A stretch of DNA of 64,000 nucleotides from Takifugu bimaculatus (GCA_004026145.2 CP034975.1:1903398-1967397), one strand, 5' to 3'; positions 1 to 14,620 are shown, numbered from the stretch's first letter. Program-made: numbers and translations. The notes: generated by a model from the letters alone, not told the origin.

Positions 1-3000
1 GTGTCCCGCTTTAAATTTGTCAGTGATATATTGCAGGAGTTGCCGATAGATCCTTTGTTCAGAATTTCTAATAGAAACATTCCCTCTGCTGTTCTCTGAC
101 AACAGCAGCCTGATCTCCTATCTGGTGGGTTCACCCTTTGTTACTTGTGTTAAGGACTTGTCCTTTAGTATTTGACCGCTTTGTGTCTCTCCTGTCGTAA
201 CACATAGTCCTAAAACTTTGTGTCTTCACCCAAAAGTAAAAACCTAGATTTGATTTGTGTGTGTCGCTATGCGAAAGCAAAATGTCTTCATTTAAATGGG
301 AAGTCAGTGCGATAACGGGAGAACGTTTCAAAATATTAATTTCACTGGTTTTGCAGGCATGACAGGAAGGAAATTTGTCTTGTGTCAGTTGGACACTGAC
401 TCTGGCATTTTAGTGCGCTGGAAATTAATTCGCCGATTACACGAGACGACTGAAAAATGATTTTCTTCCTGCAATACGACAAAAGCAAGTACTAAACGAA
501 TGTTGGAGTTATAGTATCAGTACTTATGTGAATTTCTGGTTGGCACTAGCGGGCTGTGGCCTTCCATCTTGGCTCTCTGCCTGCCTTGTGGCTTTTGCTT
601 CCCCACTGTGCTTCAACACAACTTAAAAACAAACAACAACAGAAAATGTGTGAAACGGACAGAGGCAGGCAAATATGCCTGCTGCATTCAGTTCAGTTTC
701 CGCTTGCAGTATGTTGGCAGGGTGGAGCAAAAGAAGGCACCTTCACCCACAGATGAGGGGGTACCTTTGTTCACGAGTCCTGGCATTTTTAGGTGTGCTG
801 CAGGAGAGTCTGCCAGACGTAAAGCTTCAAAATGACAATGAGACTTGCTTTTAAAAGGCTGCATCTGAGTCATTAAAGCCTGTACATTTGGTTTTTTAAT
901 GGTAAACTGCAGTCTGCTTACTGAGCACTGGGAATCATTGACTTCATCTCCCTGAATTCTGCATCACTTTACTGCTCTGTCCTCCCTCGAGAGCATTTTT
1001 CTTTCCGAAGCAGGTAGCTTCATCACTGAATAGAGCAAAGAAGAATGTCCTTGATTGAGGAGCCCGAATGAAACCTGAGTGGATGTTAATTAGTAATTCA
1101 TTTTGTATTCATTTAGCACGCTGCGGTACTGTGAATGCCCTGTGTAAAGATCACTGACCCTGCGCCCACAGTGATGCTATTTTCAATGAGAGTTGCACGG
1201 GTATTCTGCCCGACCACAGAAATTGCTTATTTATATAGGACAAAAAAAGATGCAGAGACCTTGTGGGTGGCGTATATACTGTAATGCGTCTTTCCATAGA
1301 AACTGGGAGGAGAGGGCTAAAACTGATTTGGGATTTCACCTTGTGGAGAAACAAAAACAGCTCCTCTTTGCATTTGACAGGAAATAAAAATGTGTAGGAA
1401 CCCATATGGAGCCTATAGAGGTAGATGAGCCTTAAACAAGCAGTCTGGAGCGTCACGCAGCAGCGGCGGGAGCAGATGGATGTTTTCCACACAGCAGGGC
1501 CGTCTCAATATTGTCGACTTGTTGCTTCCTCACTGAGATTTTGAAGCCTTTAGGCGCTTAAGAGCTTAAGGGTCCTAAATTGAAATTGGGTTAATTCCGA
1601 TTAGACCGTCCGTGGACGGCACATCAGGACCCCCGCGCTCTGACCAAATGCGCTCTGGTGTTCGTCAGCCCCTTCCCTGCTGACAAAGATGAAGAGCAAC
1701 AGTTGTCTCACAGATCGCTACGCTGTTGCATGTTTGCGTCACTTCTACGGTGCATATATGGCTGCGCATGTCAGGTGACGACACAGCGGCTGCATAATCG
1801 CACGTCTCCAGGCTGATTTATGTTCGCAGAGGTTTTCATTTCCGACTTTATCTGTGCGGTGTGGCTGCAGCGAGCGCCTGATCATCACTCACTTTGAAAG
1901 TCATCAGTTATTTTCACCACTGCGGGTTCTTTTGTCAGACACGGACTTCACACACGTCAGTAAGAGCTAAATAACAGCTATATGTGTGTGAAAGATGTGT
2001 GGTTTTAATTAAAATGCACTGGGAGTCATTCAGTGACACTTGCATGCAGAGGAAATGACGGAGGAACAAAAGAATTTATGTGTAAACGATGATGGTTTTT
2101 AGCTGAGGTCACCGTGTTTACTGTTTGTCTTGAGAGGTTCGACTCACTAGGTGCGCCGATAGGCTGTTTCAGATGCCTCTTTATTTGTCCAGGGAGCGTC
2201 TGCCTGCTCGGTCCCGCTGTTGAGGTTGAGCTTTTTTTATTGGAAATAGGGACAACACATATTAATGAACACTTACGTGTACATATGCAAGATTATAGCC
2301 AATGGCATGTCGTGATCGGTCTCTGGCAGCACCAGACAGGTAAACAATACTTTTAAAAGCCTGATTAGACTGAATCATTGGACAGGGAACAGGAATGTTT
2401 AATCATTCACTCAGGGGGTTCTTCAGGAAGAGAAATAAAAGCTTTCCCTCCTCATTCATGGCTCTGGATTTTTTTTAGGAGACTACTCAGATTTTGTGAC
2501 AATTTAATCACTGATCATGTTCTGTGTTTTAAATGGAGGTTTAGCACATGCAGGACTCACATTAGAACTAATTGTGTTTGTTTATAAAAACCACTTAATC
2601 ACTGTAATTGAGCAACTCCTTTAATGTACATTTATGCTGACATGTAAAAAGTAAAACATTGCGGCTTTAATTTTAGTACATTAATTCACTTTATCTTCTG
2701 CGCAGTCACGCTTGCAGTCATGTCTCCACAGTTAAGGGCCAACATCTCCAAAAACCTCTAATTCACTGTGTTTTTGCACAACTTTTGATTATGTCCATAG
2801 TTTGCGGTGGGTTTTTTTCCTCACACTGTCCCTGGATGCTGACGTCTCGTCCCACCACTTTTCTTTTCCTCCACCAACAAATGTTTGACTTCAAAGTCTT
2901 TCCTGCTTTTGTACGGACACACACATGGTCTTTATCCAATCATGTGCCCGCATGCAGCGCCGTGACTCATGTGTGGTGGATTCCAGCTAGATCTTATTTG

Positions 3001-4344
3001 GCAATGATTTAAGGAAGCTTTTTTTATGCAATATGAAATAATACAGTCTTCGTGGGTATTTTGATCCAAAAATATATGATCAAGAAGCTCAGGACAGAAT
3101 AGAAATTTAATCAAATTCAGGCTGTTTTGCTTACAGTCGTCTTTTTCATGTGAAATATCATGGGAAACTATTCATTCTTGCTGTATTTTTTTTTAAAAAT
3201 GAAATGAAATAAAAATCTTACATCATAGAATAGGTCGTGTGCTTGTGCTGTTGGCTCGGGCCCAGGGTCATGACGGGAAACAAAATTAATTTCTTTTTAA
3301 ATTACCCCTCTCCATTCAGGGATTTCATGAAAAGGATTTGAAAGAGCTTTTTTTCTTAAATCAGTCAATAAATACCAGTAAATATGGGATTTTATCATAT
3401 TCATTGTTTTGTTATAATAGATATATGATGCGCATATAAAAGAATGAAAATTATCTGCATAGTGATTGAATTCAAACATGATTATTCTAATTGATTTCCT
3501 TTGTATTTACTCCAAAGCAATCTATATAAATGATGCAATTTTTTAGCCCTATAATGTTGCCAAAAAACCCTTCAAAATTGAAGAAAAAGGCTCTAAAACA
3601 GGAAGATATGACATCGACTATCAAAACAGGCAGGCCTAAATTCTCAAATTCAAGGTTCCTCTTAATATCCAATAACTGCCGTTTGGTTCAGAGTTCAGAC
3701 CAGCAGCCAGTGTTAGCTGTTAAAGATGTCCCTGATCACATTGTGAGTACGGCTCGATCAAAACGCAAAACACTGGCTGAACGTCAGTGTGGGACGTGTG
3801 CTGTGCCGCTCCCCGTCCCGGAGACAAACACAAAGCAGTCAACTCATGGCCAGTCTGTGGCCACAGGCATCCTGAAAATGAGTCCTCGAAGAACTGCCGG
3901 GAGGAACTGTCACTTTTTCCGAGTGATGTCCAGTCAGGAAACTTCCTGTGCGTTTTTCAGAATGACAGTGGAGCCTTTGAAACCTGTGTGAGCGCAGCAA
4001 AGAGTCGAGGCGCTTTTCACCGTTGGACGGGGCTCAGCTCATGTTCCCACTAACTTTAACGTAATTATGAAGAACATAATAATAAAACAGGAATCACCAG
4101 TAAGTGGACATGGTGGGTCATGCATTATGGATTCTATTTCTATTTCTGCCAATTTGTGCCTGTGTTGATTGTGATTGGTATTTGTGATTTTTGCTTTCTA
4201 AAAACAAAACGAACAAAAAAATGATTTAAAGAACAATTAGGAAGCGGACTTTGACCTAGCTCAGGAAGCAAAAGTTGAAATCAGATTCGCAAAGCCTTTC
4301 TGGAGTTCAGCTCTGTCTGAGTTGTAGTTAATGAAGTGAGAATG

Positions 4345-4375
4345 GTGCGCGCACGCGTGCACGCGCACGTGTGTG
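4345..4375. repeat. Alternating GC/AC tract (Z-DNA prone)
   Basis: The tract is a strict alternation of purines and pyrimidines made of GC, AC and GT steps, and is nearly self-complementary. Such sequence is known to adopt left-handed DNA readily. It lies in an igf2bp2 intron and no function is visible. Confidence 0.6.
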
Positions 4376-5317
4376 GGCATGTAGTCCTGTGTGTGTCTCT
4401 TGATTAATTAATTTAGCTCCACATAGAAGAAAATGGCTGTGCTGCAATAAGATGGTGAATAAATGGACCTGTAGAACTGTTTATAGCAGATGCCTCTAAA
4501 CCAAAAGGGCTTTTGGTTTCTTATCTTATTTGATGTTCTGAGGTCTGGATTTTCCTCCCTAAAGATTAACAGCTTCTGACTGAATCTGAGGGGGCAAGAA
4601 GTTCTTAACAGCCGTGTGTTTTAGCAATTCACAATGCTTCCTCTTGTTTTGCTGCTGTGTGTCGAGTGATCAGATTTTCTACAAAAAAAAAAAGGTCTCT
4701 GAGCTTTTGCGTCAGCTGAATCTACACAACACAGGGTGAACCAGACTTTACTCATTTTCCTGTCACGAGCCACTAGAGGATGGGAGAGTGCAGAAAGAGG
4801 GGACGCAGGAGGAGTCATCCTTTCTCGTCCAGCTGCCAGCTCCGTCCACTCCAGGCTTGTGTCCTCTGCCTGATGTCGACAGGAGAACTGTTGCATCAGA
4901 TGTGTTTCAGAGAAAGATGTCAAATGTTTTCCTGTGGAGCGTGCTCCTAAATTTAGATGGATCCACGTCCTTCCCCACATTCTCCACTCTCGCTCCAGTA
5001 ATTCCTCATATATCATCTCTATCTTGTCTTGATCTTCAACAGTGTTCACGGCTGCGATTTAAAATAGCAAATTCTCGTTATTTTTACATCCGAGAGTTTG
5101 TCCATGTTCATCGTCTACTTGCCGTTAACCACGACTCAGCCGCGCAATATGCAGATATTTGGCCAAAAAACCCCGGTGAAATGAAATGATTGTGAGTTGA
5201 AACCAAGAGCGACACACTGTCACGGAATAAATGAATAAATTCTCAGGGAATAATGAAAATGTTGTTTGTTGCCTGCTGTGCAAGTTTTTGTTTTTTGTAC
5301 TTGCTTTCTCCCCCCCT

Positions 5318-5362
5318 ACACACACACACACACACACAACACACACACACACACACACACAC
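5318..5362. repeat. (CA)n microsatellite
   Basis: CA dinucleotides broken once by an AA step, in the igf2bp2 intron 5' of the RRM2 exons. A C run precedes it. Confidence 0.9.
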
Positions 5363-5908
5363 CAAAAAAGGAGATTAAAAAATATAAACAATACTACCGG
5401 TATTGTATTATCCTTATCTTATTGTGCTCTTTGAAATTGTAAAATCAAATTTGCAAGTGAGGTTTGGTCTTCATGTTTAGAGTAATTTACTGCAACATGC
5501 TGCACTGATATCATTTTAGACAATTGTTACTAATTGTGCTTATTTTTCCCTGACGAATGATCAGAAAGCTTCAGCACCAGATCTGAGGGCTTTATGAGTA
5601 GTCCCACTCAGGCAGCTTTTACTGTTGCTGCTGTCCATTATTTCATTCGGCAGCTCCACTGTTATTTGATTTGTGATAGACTTGTGTTAAATGAGCTGTG
5701 GGCACTGCAGAACATTAAAATGACACCAGCCTATAACTTACTGTCCAACCCAGCCCTCATCCATGGAGACGCCTTTTGCCTCTCAGCTGTTGAATTTGCC
5801 TCCTTAAATAACAACAGATGAGACCTGACGTGTTTTTCTGTGTTTCATGAGTGCTTCAGGTCTGTTAAAGCCGCCCTGTCTCCCTCTCCGTCTCTCTCAT
5901 CTCCGCAG

Positions 5909-5957
5909 GAGTCGGAAGATCCAGATCCGGAACATTCCACCTCATCTACAGTGGGAG
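5909..5957 (+). CDS. igf2bp2: igf2bp2 exon: start of RRM2
   Basis: After the acceptor CTCCGCAG the first G completes a codon, then SRKIQIRNIPPHLQWE is read. This holds the RNP2-type strand IQIRNI of RRM2. The donor is GTCAGT; a stronger-looking GTGAGT follows a few bases later but would break the family sequence. Confidence 0.93.
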
Positions 5958-7211
5958 GTCAGTGAGTGTGAAAGAGTCTGTGAGAGAGTGACGCTCTGTT
6001 CAAGGACCGTGACATAACTAGCCGATAAGTCATCAGTTCTTATACTGTTGGTGTTGGTGCGTCAGTGTTTACGTCTCTTGCTTTGTGCATGTATGTCTGT
6101 GTGTGTGTCTGTGTGTGTGTCTGTGTGTTTGTGTGTGTCTGTGTCTGTGTGTTGTGTGTGTGTCTGTGTGTGTCTGTTTGTGTGTGTGTGTCTGTTTGTG
6201 TGTCTGTGTCTGTGTGTTTGTGTGTGTGTTTGTGTGTGTGTGTCTGTGTGTCTGTCTGTGTGTGTGTGTCTGACACATTTGTCGAATTTATTATTTATTC
6301 ACATTCAGCTGTGTACAACGCCTGCGACCGTTTTACTGCATGACTAACGACAGTCTTTAACAACAGAAGATATGTGCAATTTTACGCATAAATCCCTAAA
6401 TCTCTCTGCACGGTACACACGAGTGATTAAGGGCAGTTATCTACCGCGCTTCACAGCTGCCGCTTGTGTTTTTATTTATTTGTTCCTGCTTAGATTTCAT
6501 TTATCGGCTTTCACATTGCAAACTAAAACATCTCAGCCAGCCAAACCTAAATTTGTGTAAATCAGTTACTAAGAAACAGCCAGTTTATCGTTTATGGCCA
6601 TTGTGCAAGATTCTTGAGGACACTTGTGTCACTGATCAGACTGGTACAGCTGCCAGCAGACCTGTGTGTGTTTGTGTGCGTGTCTATTCATGTGTTTGTC
6701 TCTGCTCTGATTTCTCCCTCAGGTTTTGGATGGCCTTCTAGCTCAGCATGGTACTGTAGAGAACGTGGAACAAGGTATGGAACGAGCTCCAAAGGTCCAG
6801 TGCATACGTCTCTTTAGTCACATGTAAACAAAGACCTCCAAGGGAGACGTCTCCCCTTATGGCGTGACTTCCTCTCTACCCGCACGCCATCGTCCAACCG
6901 TAACTCTGCAAAGAACTGAACATTTATCATCTTGTCACTGTACATGTGTGTGTGGTATATGTGCTACCAATTTGACCCTGGGGTAGCACCATTTAATTAA
7001 CACGCCGCCTCTATAATAAGTGCTGTGTACTTCCAGGATTATCAGTGTAGGATTAAAGCGTGCAGACGTCCAGTAGTAATGCGTCCACATGTGAGTGTGT
7101 TTAAGTCTGTAAGCGTTTACTTATGTGTGTGCATCTGCATCAGGGAGTGTGTTGTGGTACTGGGGGTGGACTCTGAAGGCGCCTGTGGTGAGGCTGTTCT
7201 TCTGTCTGATG

Positions 7212-7302
<91 letters not shown>

Positions 7303-7446
7303 AGAGAATCTCTGGGAACTTTTTTTTGCATCTGCATGCACATTCACATTCACTGCATCTCATCTTCTGTCCAAGAAAAGCTACCACCCACTGTATTGAT
7401 GACAGGTGCTAAAAGAGTATCCAGGGAAACACACACACACACTGCT

Positions 7447-7479
<33 letters not shown>

Positions 7480-10400
7480 TGCTCATTCAAGAGTTTCCCA
7501 GAGTCTGCTGTTATAACAGCGCAACTATCTGTAGGAGGTACCAGCAGCACATTACAGCCAGCCGCCTCGTGTATCTGCCCCCCTGCCCCCTGCCCCCCCC
7601 TCCTTTTGTGTGCCCATCCCAACTTCCCTTCCGCCTGTCGCGTCTGTCCGCTGGCGTCCGTGCGCTCTGGTTACGGGGTGAGTGTTTGGAGGAGTCCCAG
7701 GTCCTTGTGTGGCATGGCGAAGGCTGTCTGGCGTGGGGGGCGGGGGCAGAGCTGGCTGTCAGCACCGGGGCCAGGCACCACGCCAGGCCCCGCCCACTCG
7801 TCCTCGCTAAGCCAGACAGGGCACTCTCGTCGGAGATTAACCCTTACTCACCTGCGGGTCAGCGTGCACCTCTGCGGGCTTTGTTTTCACCGAGACGCCG
7901 TCTGCAGCGTCTAATGTGACGAGCTGAGGAAAATGAAACCCAACTAGTAAAATATTAAACATTAAATAAAGCCCCAATTGGACCGTGCGTATCAGCATTT
8001 GATCCAGATTTATTGGCTGTTTGAGTTGATTTTACATGTCTGCAATTCTCTACTATTGAAGTTACATTTTATTCTAATTTATCAGAGATTTCCAGCTGTT
8101 GTTGATTGTTGAATTAAGAAAAAAACCCAGCTGCTGTAGGAGAAAGCAACAAGTGTTTCCCCTTAATTGGATTTTTCCTTATTGTATAAATTGTTCTGAT
8201 CCTTTAAGTCCACATTTATTATTCATTTGTCCTCACCACTTTGACTCAGCATAGGTCTCTTCTTCACTAGCCCTTAACTCCAGTGTGACACATCTGCTCT
8301 GATTTTTAAGCTGTCATATTTTTTTCTGTGTCCTGCACATGGAAACCCCCCCCCCCCCCCCTGTAAATATTTCAACGACTGTCAACAATTTTATGTCAGC
8401 TGTATCTTTAATTAACATGCTCTGGACTATTATATTAGTTGCTGTCTCTCTGGTATTGGACACGCTGTATTAATTTTTCTGTCACTGCCACGGTTACCTG
8501 ATATTATATGAATAGATCCAGTGGATCTCTGTCTTCGTGGCAGAAACGGACACAGCTGCTCGGGCTACTGCCCATTCAGCCTGTGTCCAAGCACATGGTT
8601 ATAGTTAGAAAATAGAAGAGATTGAGGATTATTGATTATATCATCTTAAAATCTCAATATAATCAGTACAATTAGCCAGCCTGTTTGATTCAGCTCAATT
8701 ACAACACGTATTGAATGATTAAATAAGGCCTTCTTTCAGAATTTTTAAAAATATTTTGATGCCTCATTGTTGCCTCATCTGTCTTTTTGTGCAGAGTACA
8801 AGAGACCACAGTGAGACGCCAGGGTCTGTCACACAGAAATTGCCACACAGTCAAGCGATAATCAAGCTCACGCCAGTGCTTTATTGTTCCAAACCTGAAT
8901 ACTATTCCTTTTAAATTATGCAATGTCTTAATCAGGGATTAATGAATTCACCTCAGTGTTAATAGTTGCGTGCTGCAGTGGTGGATTTCTTTGTGTTTGA
9001 ACTGTAGCTGTACAAGCCTGCAGAGAAACCAGAGGTGTCTGGAGGACTGCCAGCGTGGTGCGGCTGGTATAGATTAGCCTCTGTGGATCACCACAGAAAC
9101 CTGAACACGTCTCACCTGCGGCAACAGAAGCGACCGGCCTCGTACCTGCACACCTCTACTCACCGTGTCTCCTGTTTCTCTTTTTCCCTCTGTCATCCTT
9201 GCAGTGAACACCGATACGGAAACGGCGGTGGTGAATGTGACATACTCAACAAAGGAGGAAGCTAAAGAGTAAGTCGCACACATGTCGGCGCAGCTGTGCA
9301 CCAAGTGCGATGCTCCATTGTGATGTTTTCTAAATATACTGTATTATCAATCCCCAGAGCCATCGAGAAGTTAACGGGACACCAGTTTGACGACTACTCT
9401 TTCAAGGTGTCGTATATTGCAGACATGGACGCTGCTCCGCCCGATCAGGCTCCCCGCACAAGACGCGGAGGTCGATTGTCACGGAATCAAGGTGCCTCAC
9501 AGCCCGGGCCCTCGGGAGAATTTGGTGCTCCGCGCACAACACAACAGGACCTACGCATCATCGTGCCTACTCAGTATGTGGGAGCCATCATCGGCAAGGA
9601 GGGCCTCACCATCAAGAATGTCACCAAGCAGACACAGTCCAAGTAAGCCGCTGTCTCTTGGCATGTTTTTGTTGGCCGGTTTTATCTACCATGGCGTTTA
9701 AGCTTCCAGGTAATCGACTCATTGTGTTTGTTTTTGCCTGCCAGGGTGGACATCCATCGAAAAGAGAATGCAGGTGCCGCAGAGAAGCCCATCACCATCC
9801 ACTCGACCCCCGAGGGCTGCTCCGCCGCCTGTCGTATGATCATGGAAATCATGCAGAAAGAGGCCAATGAGACCAAGGCGTGAGTCGACATGTTTGAGCG
9901 TTCCCACATGTGTCTGTAAAACTGCTGAACATGTATGCACTCACGCCGAGCTTAACCTGAATGTCCACATGGCTGTAATCTTATCCTTTAACCTGCCTGC
10001 ACATCTTTTAATCTCGCCGTGGAGCCGTTGAGACCACTCACCACCAGCTACGATACACCTGACACAAAGGCTAACACGTGATGACAGCTTAGCCTTAAGG
10101 AAACAGGCCAACATGGTTGAGACGTTTAACAACACACTGCACCTTTTACACTCTTCTCATCCATCCTACCTTTGATTTTCAACAAAAACAATATTTCTCT
10201 TTGTTGTAATGTACTGTGGGAAAAGATCCAGTAGCTCTATACATTAGCCTGCAAGGCTGGACGCCACATGCGTGGCAGAAGAATGGTCTGACAGTTATAA
10301 GGTTACTAACTTGCAAGTTAATTTGTCAAAAAGACAACGCTGTGGTCTCCACTGCACCATTGGATACTTTACTCCTGATTGGATGATAAATGCTGGTGCG

Positions 10401-13400
10401 TGTGAATTCTGAAACAGTGGTGCTTTATAATTCAACATTTACAATGTCGTGTGCAAGTTCTGAATTTAATCTTGAATGTAATATAAAATGCTAATGTACA
10501 CACATTACTAGTATGTATTTAAAAGTGCCTTTAAGTCAATACGTCCTCTTTTATTCTCTGTTGGATTCACATAGCCAGAAGCACTTTTCTTCAGATAATA
10601 GCTAACAAAAGTACCACTCGGGAGAACCTCTTTCATCATGTAACCAAAACTACGTGTGTTTGTTGGTGTAGGATGGAAGACATCCCTCTGAAGATCATCG
10701 CTAGCAACAACTACATAGGCCGGCTGATTGGAAAGCAGGGCCGCAACCTGAAGAAGATCGAGGAGGAGACAGGGACCAAGATTACCATCTCCTCGTAAGT
10801 CCCAGCTCCTGACTTCTCCTTCCCACACGCATGAGCTGTGATCCCTCAGTTTTATTATGCGATGCGCAGATGTTTCTGTCACTGTGCCACACCTTTCTCC
10901 CCTGCTCATTAGCAGCACGTGGTTGATAAACAGGTTGGTAAAGAGTTGGTCACTGCTGCATCGCCTCATGAAAGGCATATCAGGGGTGGGGGCACAGCCC
11001 ATTTCATAGATTGTGCTCAACAACCTTTGCTCATTTCTGGCTACTGATTTTTTTTTGTGTATCAAATGAGCCTCAAACAATTGGAGAGAATGAGAGAAGA
11101 GTCGTGTGGAAATTTGAACTGAACTTTTCAAGTTTTATTGTAAACTAAAAGCCGAACAGTGCGGTGGCATTTTACGAACCACCGCGGGAGTGTTGTAACA
11201 TTATAGACACAAACAAAGTCAGCAATCTTTTTACACCACAAGTACAGTACGCATCAGTCACAAAGGCTGCAGCATCCTTTCTGACACAAGTCACGTAAAT
11301 AGTTCCGGACTCTCAGTTTTTACACTTATTAGTCTGTATTAAAACACTTGGCTGTTATTCTTTTTGCGACATAATTTTTGATTGGTTCCTTTAGATTAAT
11401 AACCAACAAATGCTGATACAAAACACAGTACAAAACTGTGTGCAACATCATATTACCCTGTGACACAGACGACTTACTCACCGATTGGAATGATTTCTAG
11501 AATAAAGGAATTCCAGATTGGTAGAGGTCAACATTTAAGCTACGCTTAGTGTTTTAATCTGCTGTAATGAGTTCCATATTTATTGAGGGAAATAGAATAA
11601 AATATAATGTATTAATCTAATGAGAGGAAATTACTGTCTTGAGTAGAATATTCATAATTTTGTTTACTGAGTTAATTCAATAAAACAGAATGGTGTGTCA
11701 CCACTTTCTCTGATGGTGTGAAAGTGAAACCAGTAAATAAGTGAGAGGGCAAAAACAGCTCCTATTATGGAGACATTAGAGAGCTGAGCAGAATAATCAC
11801 ATGCAATGTGCTGTTGACTATGCAGGTGAGTAGGCCTTTAAAAACCCCACCCAAATGCAGACAAAAGCCCCTCCTATTTGTAATTTGATACCCTGAAAGG
11901 GCTGAAAAAGACATTTCAACATGAGCCAAAGTCTACTGTTAAATGTAAATGGTGACATTTGTAGCATTTTACCTTGAACACAAATGACTCCAGGCTTCTT
12001 TAAACCGTGTGTCAATATAATGAATAATAAATGTCTGTCGTGTTTGTTTGGAAACAAGTTGATATCTAATGAGAGGACGCTTTTACACATTATTATGGGA
12101 AAAATCTAAAAATGCTAATTTTGACGATATTTGTTGCTTATATCTGAGAGGTGGCTTATTTTGAATTAGATAGTCTTATTTTTTAATGTTAGTCACATCT
12201 GCAGACCAGAAAATGATTTGCGTAGTTACTTATGCATATCACTAATGTGTATGTTTGTCTGTATATATGTGTGCGCGCGTGTTTGTGTGTGTGTGCGTGT
12301 GTGTGCTTGTGTGTGTCTGTGTGTGCGTGTGTGTGTGAGATCTTCCTTGCAGGTTACAGGACTTAAACATTTACAACAATGAGAGGACCATCACAGTGAA
12401 GGGAAGCCTGGAGGCGTGCTGCAACGCCGAGGTGGAGATCATGAAGAAGCTGAGGGAAGCCTACGAAAACGACATAGCTGCTATAAATGTAAGCTGAACT
12501 TGAAGGTTATCCATCAGCAGGCTTCTCAGACACTCCGTGGTTGACTCAGGCTGACAGGTGAATGTCGGGAGAGGAGTGCTATCAACAGCGGGAGGGCGTT
12601 CCCTCCCCATTCATTATATTAGCAGCAGCATCACTAAAGCATCCGCTCGCTAATGGATAACGGTAAACGATCAGAGAGCAGCTCATTGGTGAGGAGCTTG
12701 TTTGAGCTCAGCGGGCCTGTGTTTGTATGTTCCTCTATGACTCACACTCACTTTCCTGCTGCGTTGGTCTGTGTTCTTTCTGTAACGCACCACGTTTCCC
12801 AGCATGCATCTGATAACTGCAGGCCGCCAGCTCTCACCTCGCTCCTCTTTCACACTGCTCTGATGACATCACTAGTGCTGCAGTGCAGAGGTCAAACTCT
12901 GGAAGGGAGGAGATAGCGACGATAGCGCACACTGCACCCTTCCCTTTGCATTATAGTGATGCTGATAAAGCCGCTGCAGTCAGGGCGCCGATTTTAGCAG
13001 ACAGTCGATGGACTGTCAGAGACCTGAAATCCCTGCTTCTGCCTTTCTTTTTCCTCATGAACACATCCTAATAATTCTGGGCCTATAAAAAGGTGCCGTG
13101 CATCCTTTGCTTGGATTTCTCTGATGGGTGTGAACAGCTCTGGCACCTGTCAGGGGGAGTACTGCCTCCACAGCAAGTGATGAGGGCCATCTAGTGCAAC
13201 ATGGCGGATATTACATGAAGGGAGTCAAACCAGATGACGTGCAATGTCATTTTAAAAAGGTCCTTTTAAATTCAAAAAGTACTGTAATGGATCAATGAGA
13301 AGAACTGAGTGATGTAACAATTTTAATTAAAAAAACACACCTCTAGATAGCAGAAGTTTTAGTCTTGAACCTTTTTTTAAATCTCCATGATCTAAATCTC

Positions 13401-14572
13401 CTCTCCCCAGCAGCAAACCAGCCTCATCCCAGGCCTGAACCTGAATGCACTCGGAATCTTCTCCTCCACCCTGCCAGTGCTCTCCCCAGCCGCTGGGCCT
13501 CGCAGCACCATGCCACCTGTGGGACCAGCAGGATACAATCCTTTCTTAGTGCGTATGCTCTGCATTTGTATTCATCTTTGGAAAAGATGCACATTCAGCT
13601 CGACTGAAGATTTGAAAATGTTGCGGCGGGGGTTCTAACTCGCATGCACACGCTGTCTGCCAGGGGACTATGTTGATTTATACCTGTTGAGTGTGGCTGT
13701 TTGTCACGATATCTGCATTCTTACCATTGGAATACGATGTGGCTCAGACTACCCCCGACTGTGGGGTTTACACTGCCAGCGTAGAGACGCCATGATTATT
13801 TCACACTTATAAAGCAAACAAATGTCTTTCCCCACGATGTTGTGTGCTGTGTGGAGGCAGCAGAATTCCCCCAGATGAGTCAGTTGATCTGTAAAAACAA
13901 AGTCTCCACTCACTGCCTGATGAGGTCAAGCTGGAACGGTGTGAGACAGCGTGTGAGAATGTGCGTGCGTGCTCCATGGTTAAGGAAGCGGGGGTGTGAT
14001 TCACTCAGTCTTTGCCCAGAGTTCCCTCTAAATTAATAGATAAATAAAGGTGAACCATAAAAAGGAAAGCATGAATTGTATATGTGCATGTGGTGTCACG
14101 GCTCGATGGGTCTGACTCTCGCTCTGGTTCCAGGGTCACTCCTCACATCTCAGCAGCTTGTACGGGGTCCCTCCAGCAAGTGCCATCCCCCACCAGCACG
14201 CGGTATGTCTTCCTAGAAGCTGCACTGATGTCCGTAGATCAGGGCTCTTCAAACCAACTTTTGGGATGCATCTTATAAAGTTCAGCGATTGATTATTTTT
14301 ATGTTGCTTTTATCAGGCTCAAGAGCAAGAGGTTGCCTACCTTTTTATTCCAACTCAGGCTGTCGGGGCCCTGATCGGAAAGAAGGGTCAGCACATCAAA
14401 CAACTTGCCCATTTCGCTGGTGCGTCTATCAAGGTGAGATTTCCAGTGCCGACCGCGTGAGCAAACAAATGCGATTTTATTCGGGCGAAAGAGCCATTCT
14501 TGCTGGACCAGTACTTCCTCTTGACAAACATTTATAATGAAAATCAGGAATGCTGTCTTTAATTACCCCAAT

Positions 14573-14620
<48 letters not shown>

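Larger units (their letters stand above)
1..5908 (+). other. igf2bp2: igf2bp2 intron (partial), no exon seen
   Basis: This stretch lies 5' of the first recognisable igf2bp2 exon in the window, which begins in the middle of the protein. It must therefore be intron, with the exons for RRM1 upstream of base 1. I see no conserved coding segment in either strand. Contents are unique-looking AT-rich DNA, an alternating purine-pyrimidine tract at 4345-4375 and a CA repeat at 5318-5362. Open frames in this part lack recognisable motifs and splice context. Confidence 0.7.
6775..9204 (+). other. igf2bp2: igf2bp2 intron with two TG/CA microsatellites
   Basis: A 2.4 kb intron between RRM2 exons. It holds the (GT)40(GC)4 tract, a CA repeat and a C16 run. 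A 232-codon open frame from 7216 starts inside the TG repeat and runs on through sequence with no recognisable domain; I treat it as noise. Confidence 0.8.

Noticed and set aside
6040..6347. Cys/Val and Thr/His-rich frames
   Set aside because: Translation of the TG/CA microsatellite in an igf2bp2 intron.
7216..7914. 232-codon open frame
   Set aside because: Begins in the TG tract and continues through intron without any conserved segment.
10508..11131. 207-codon open frame on the minus strand
   Set aside because: Antisense to the KH2 exon at 10672-10794 and otherwise without recognisable sequence.
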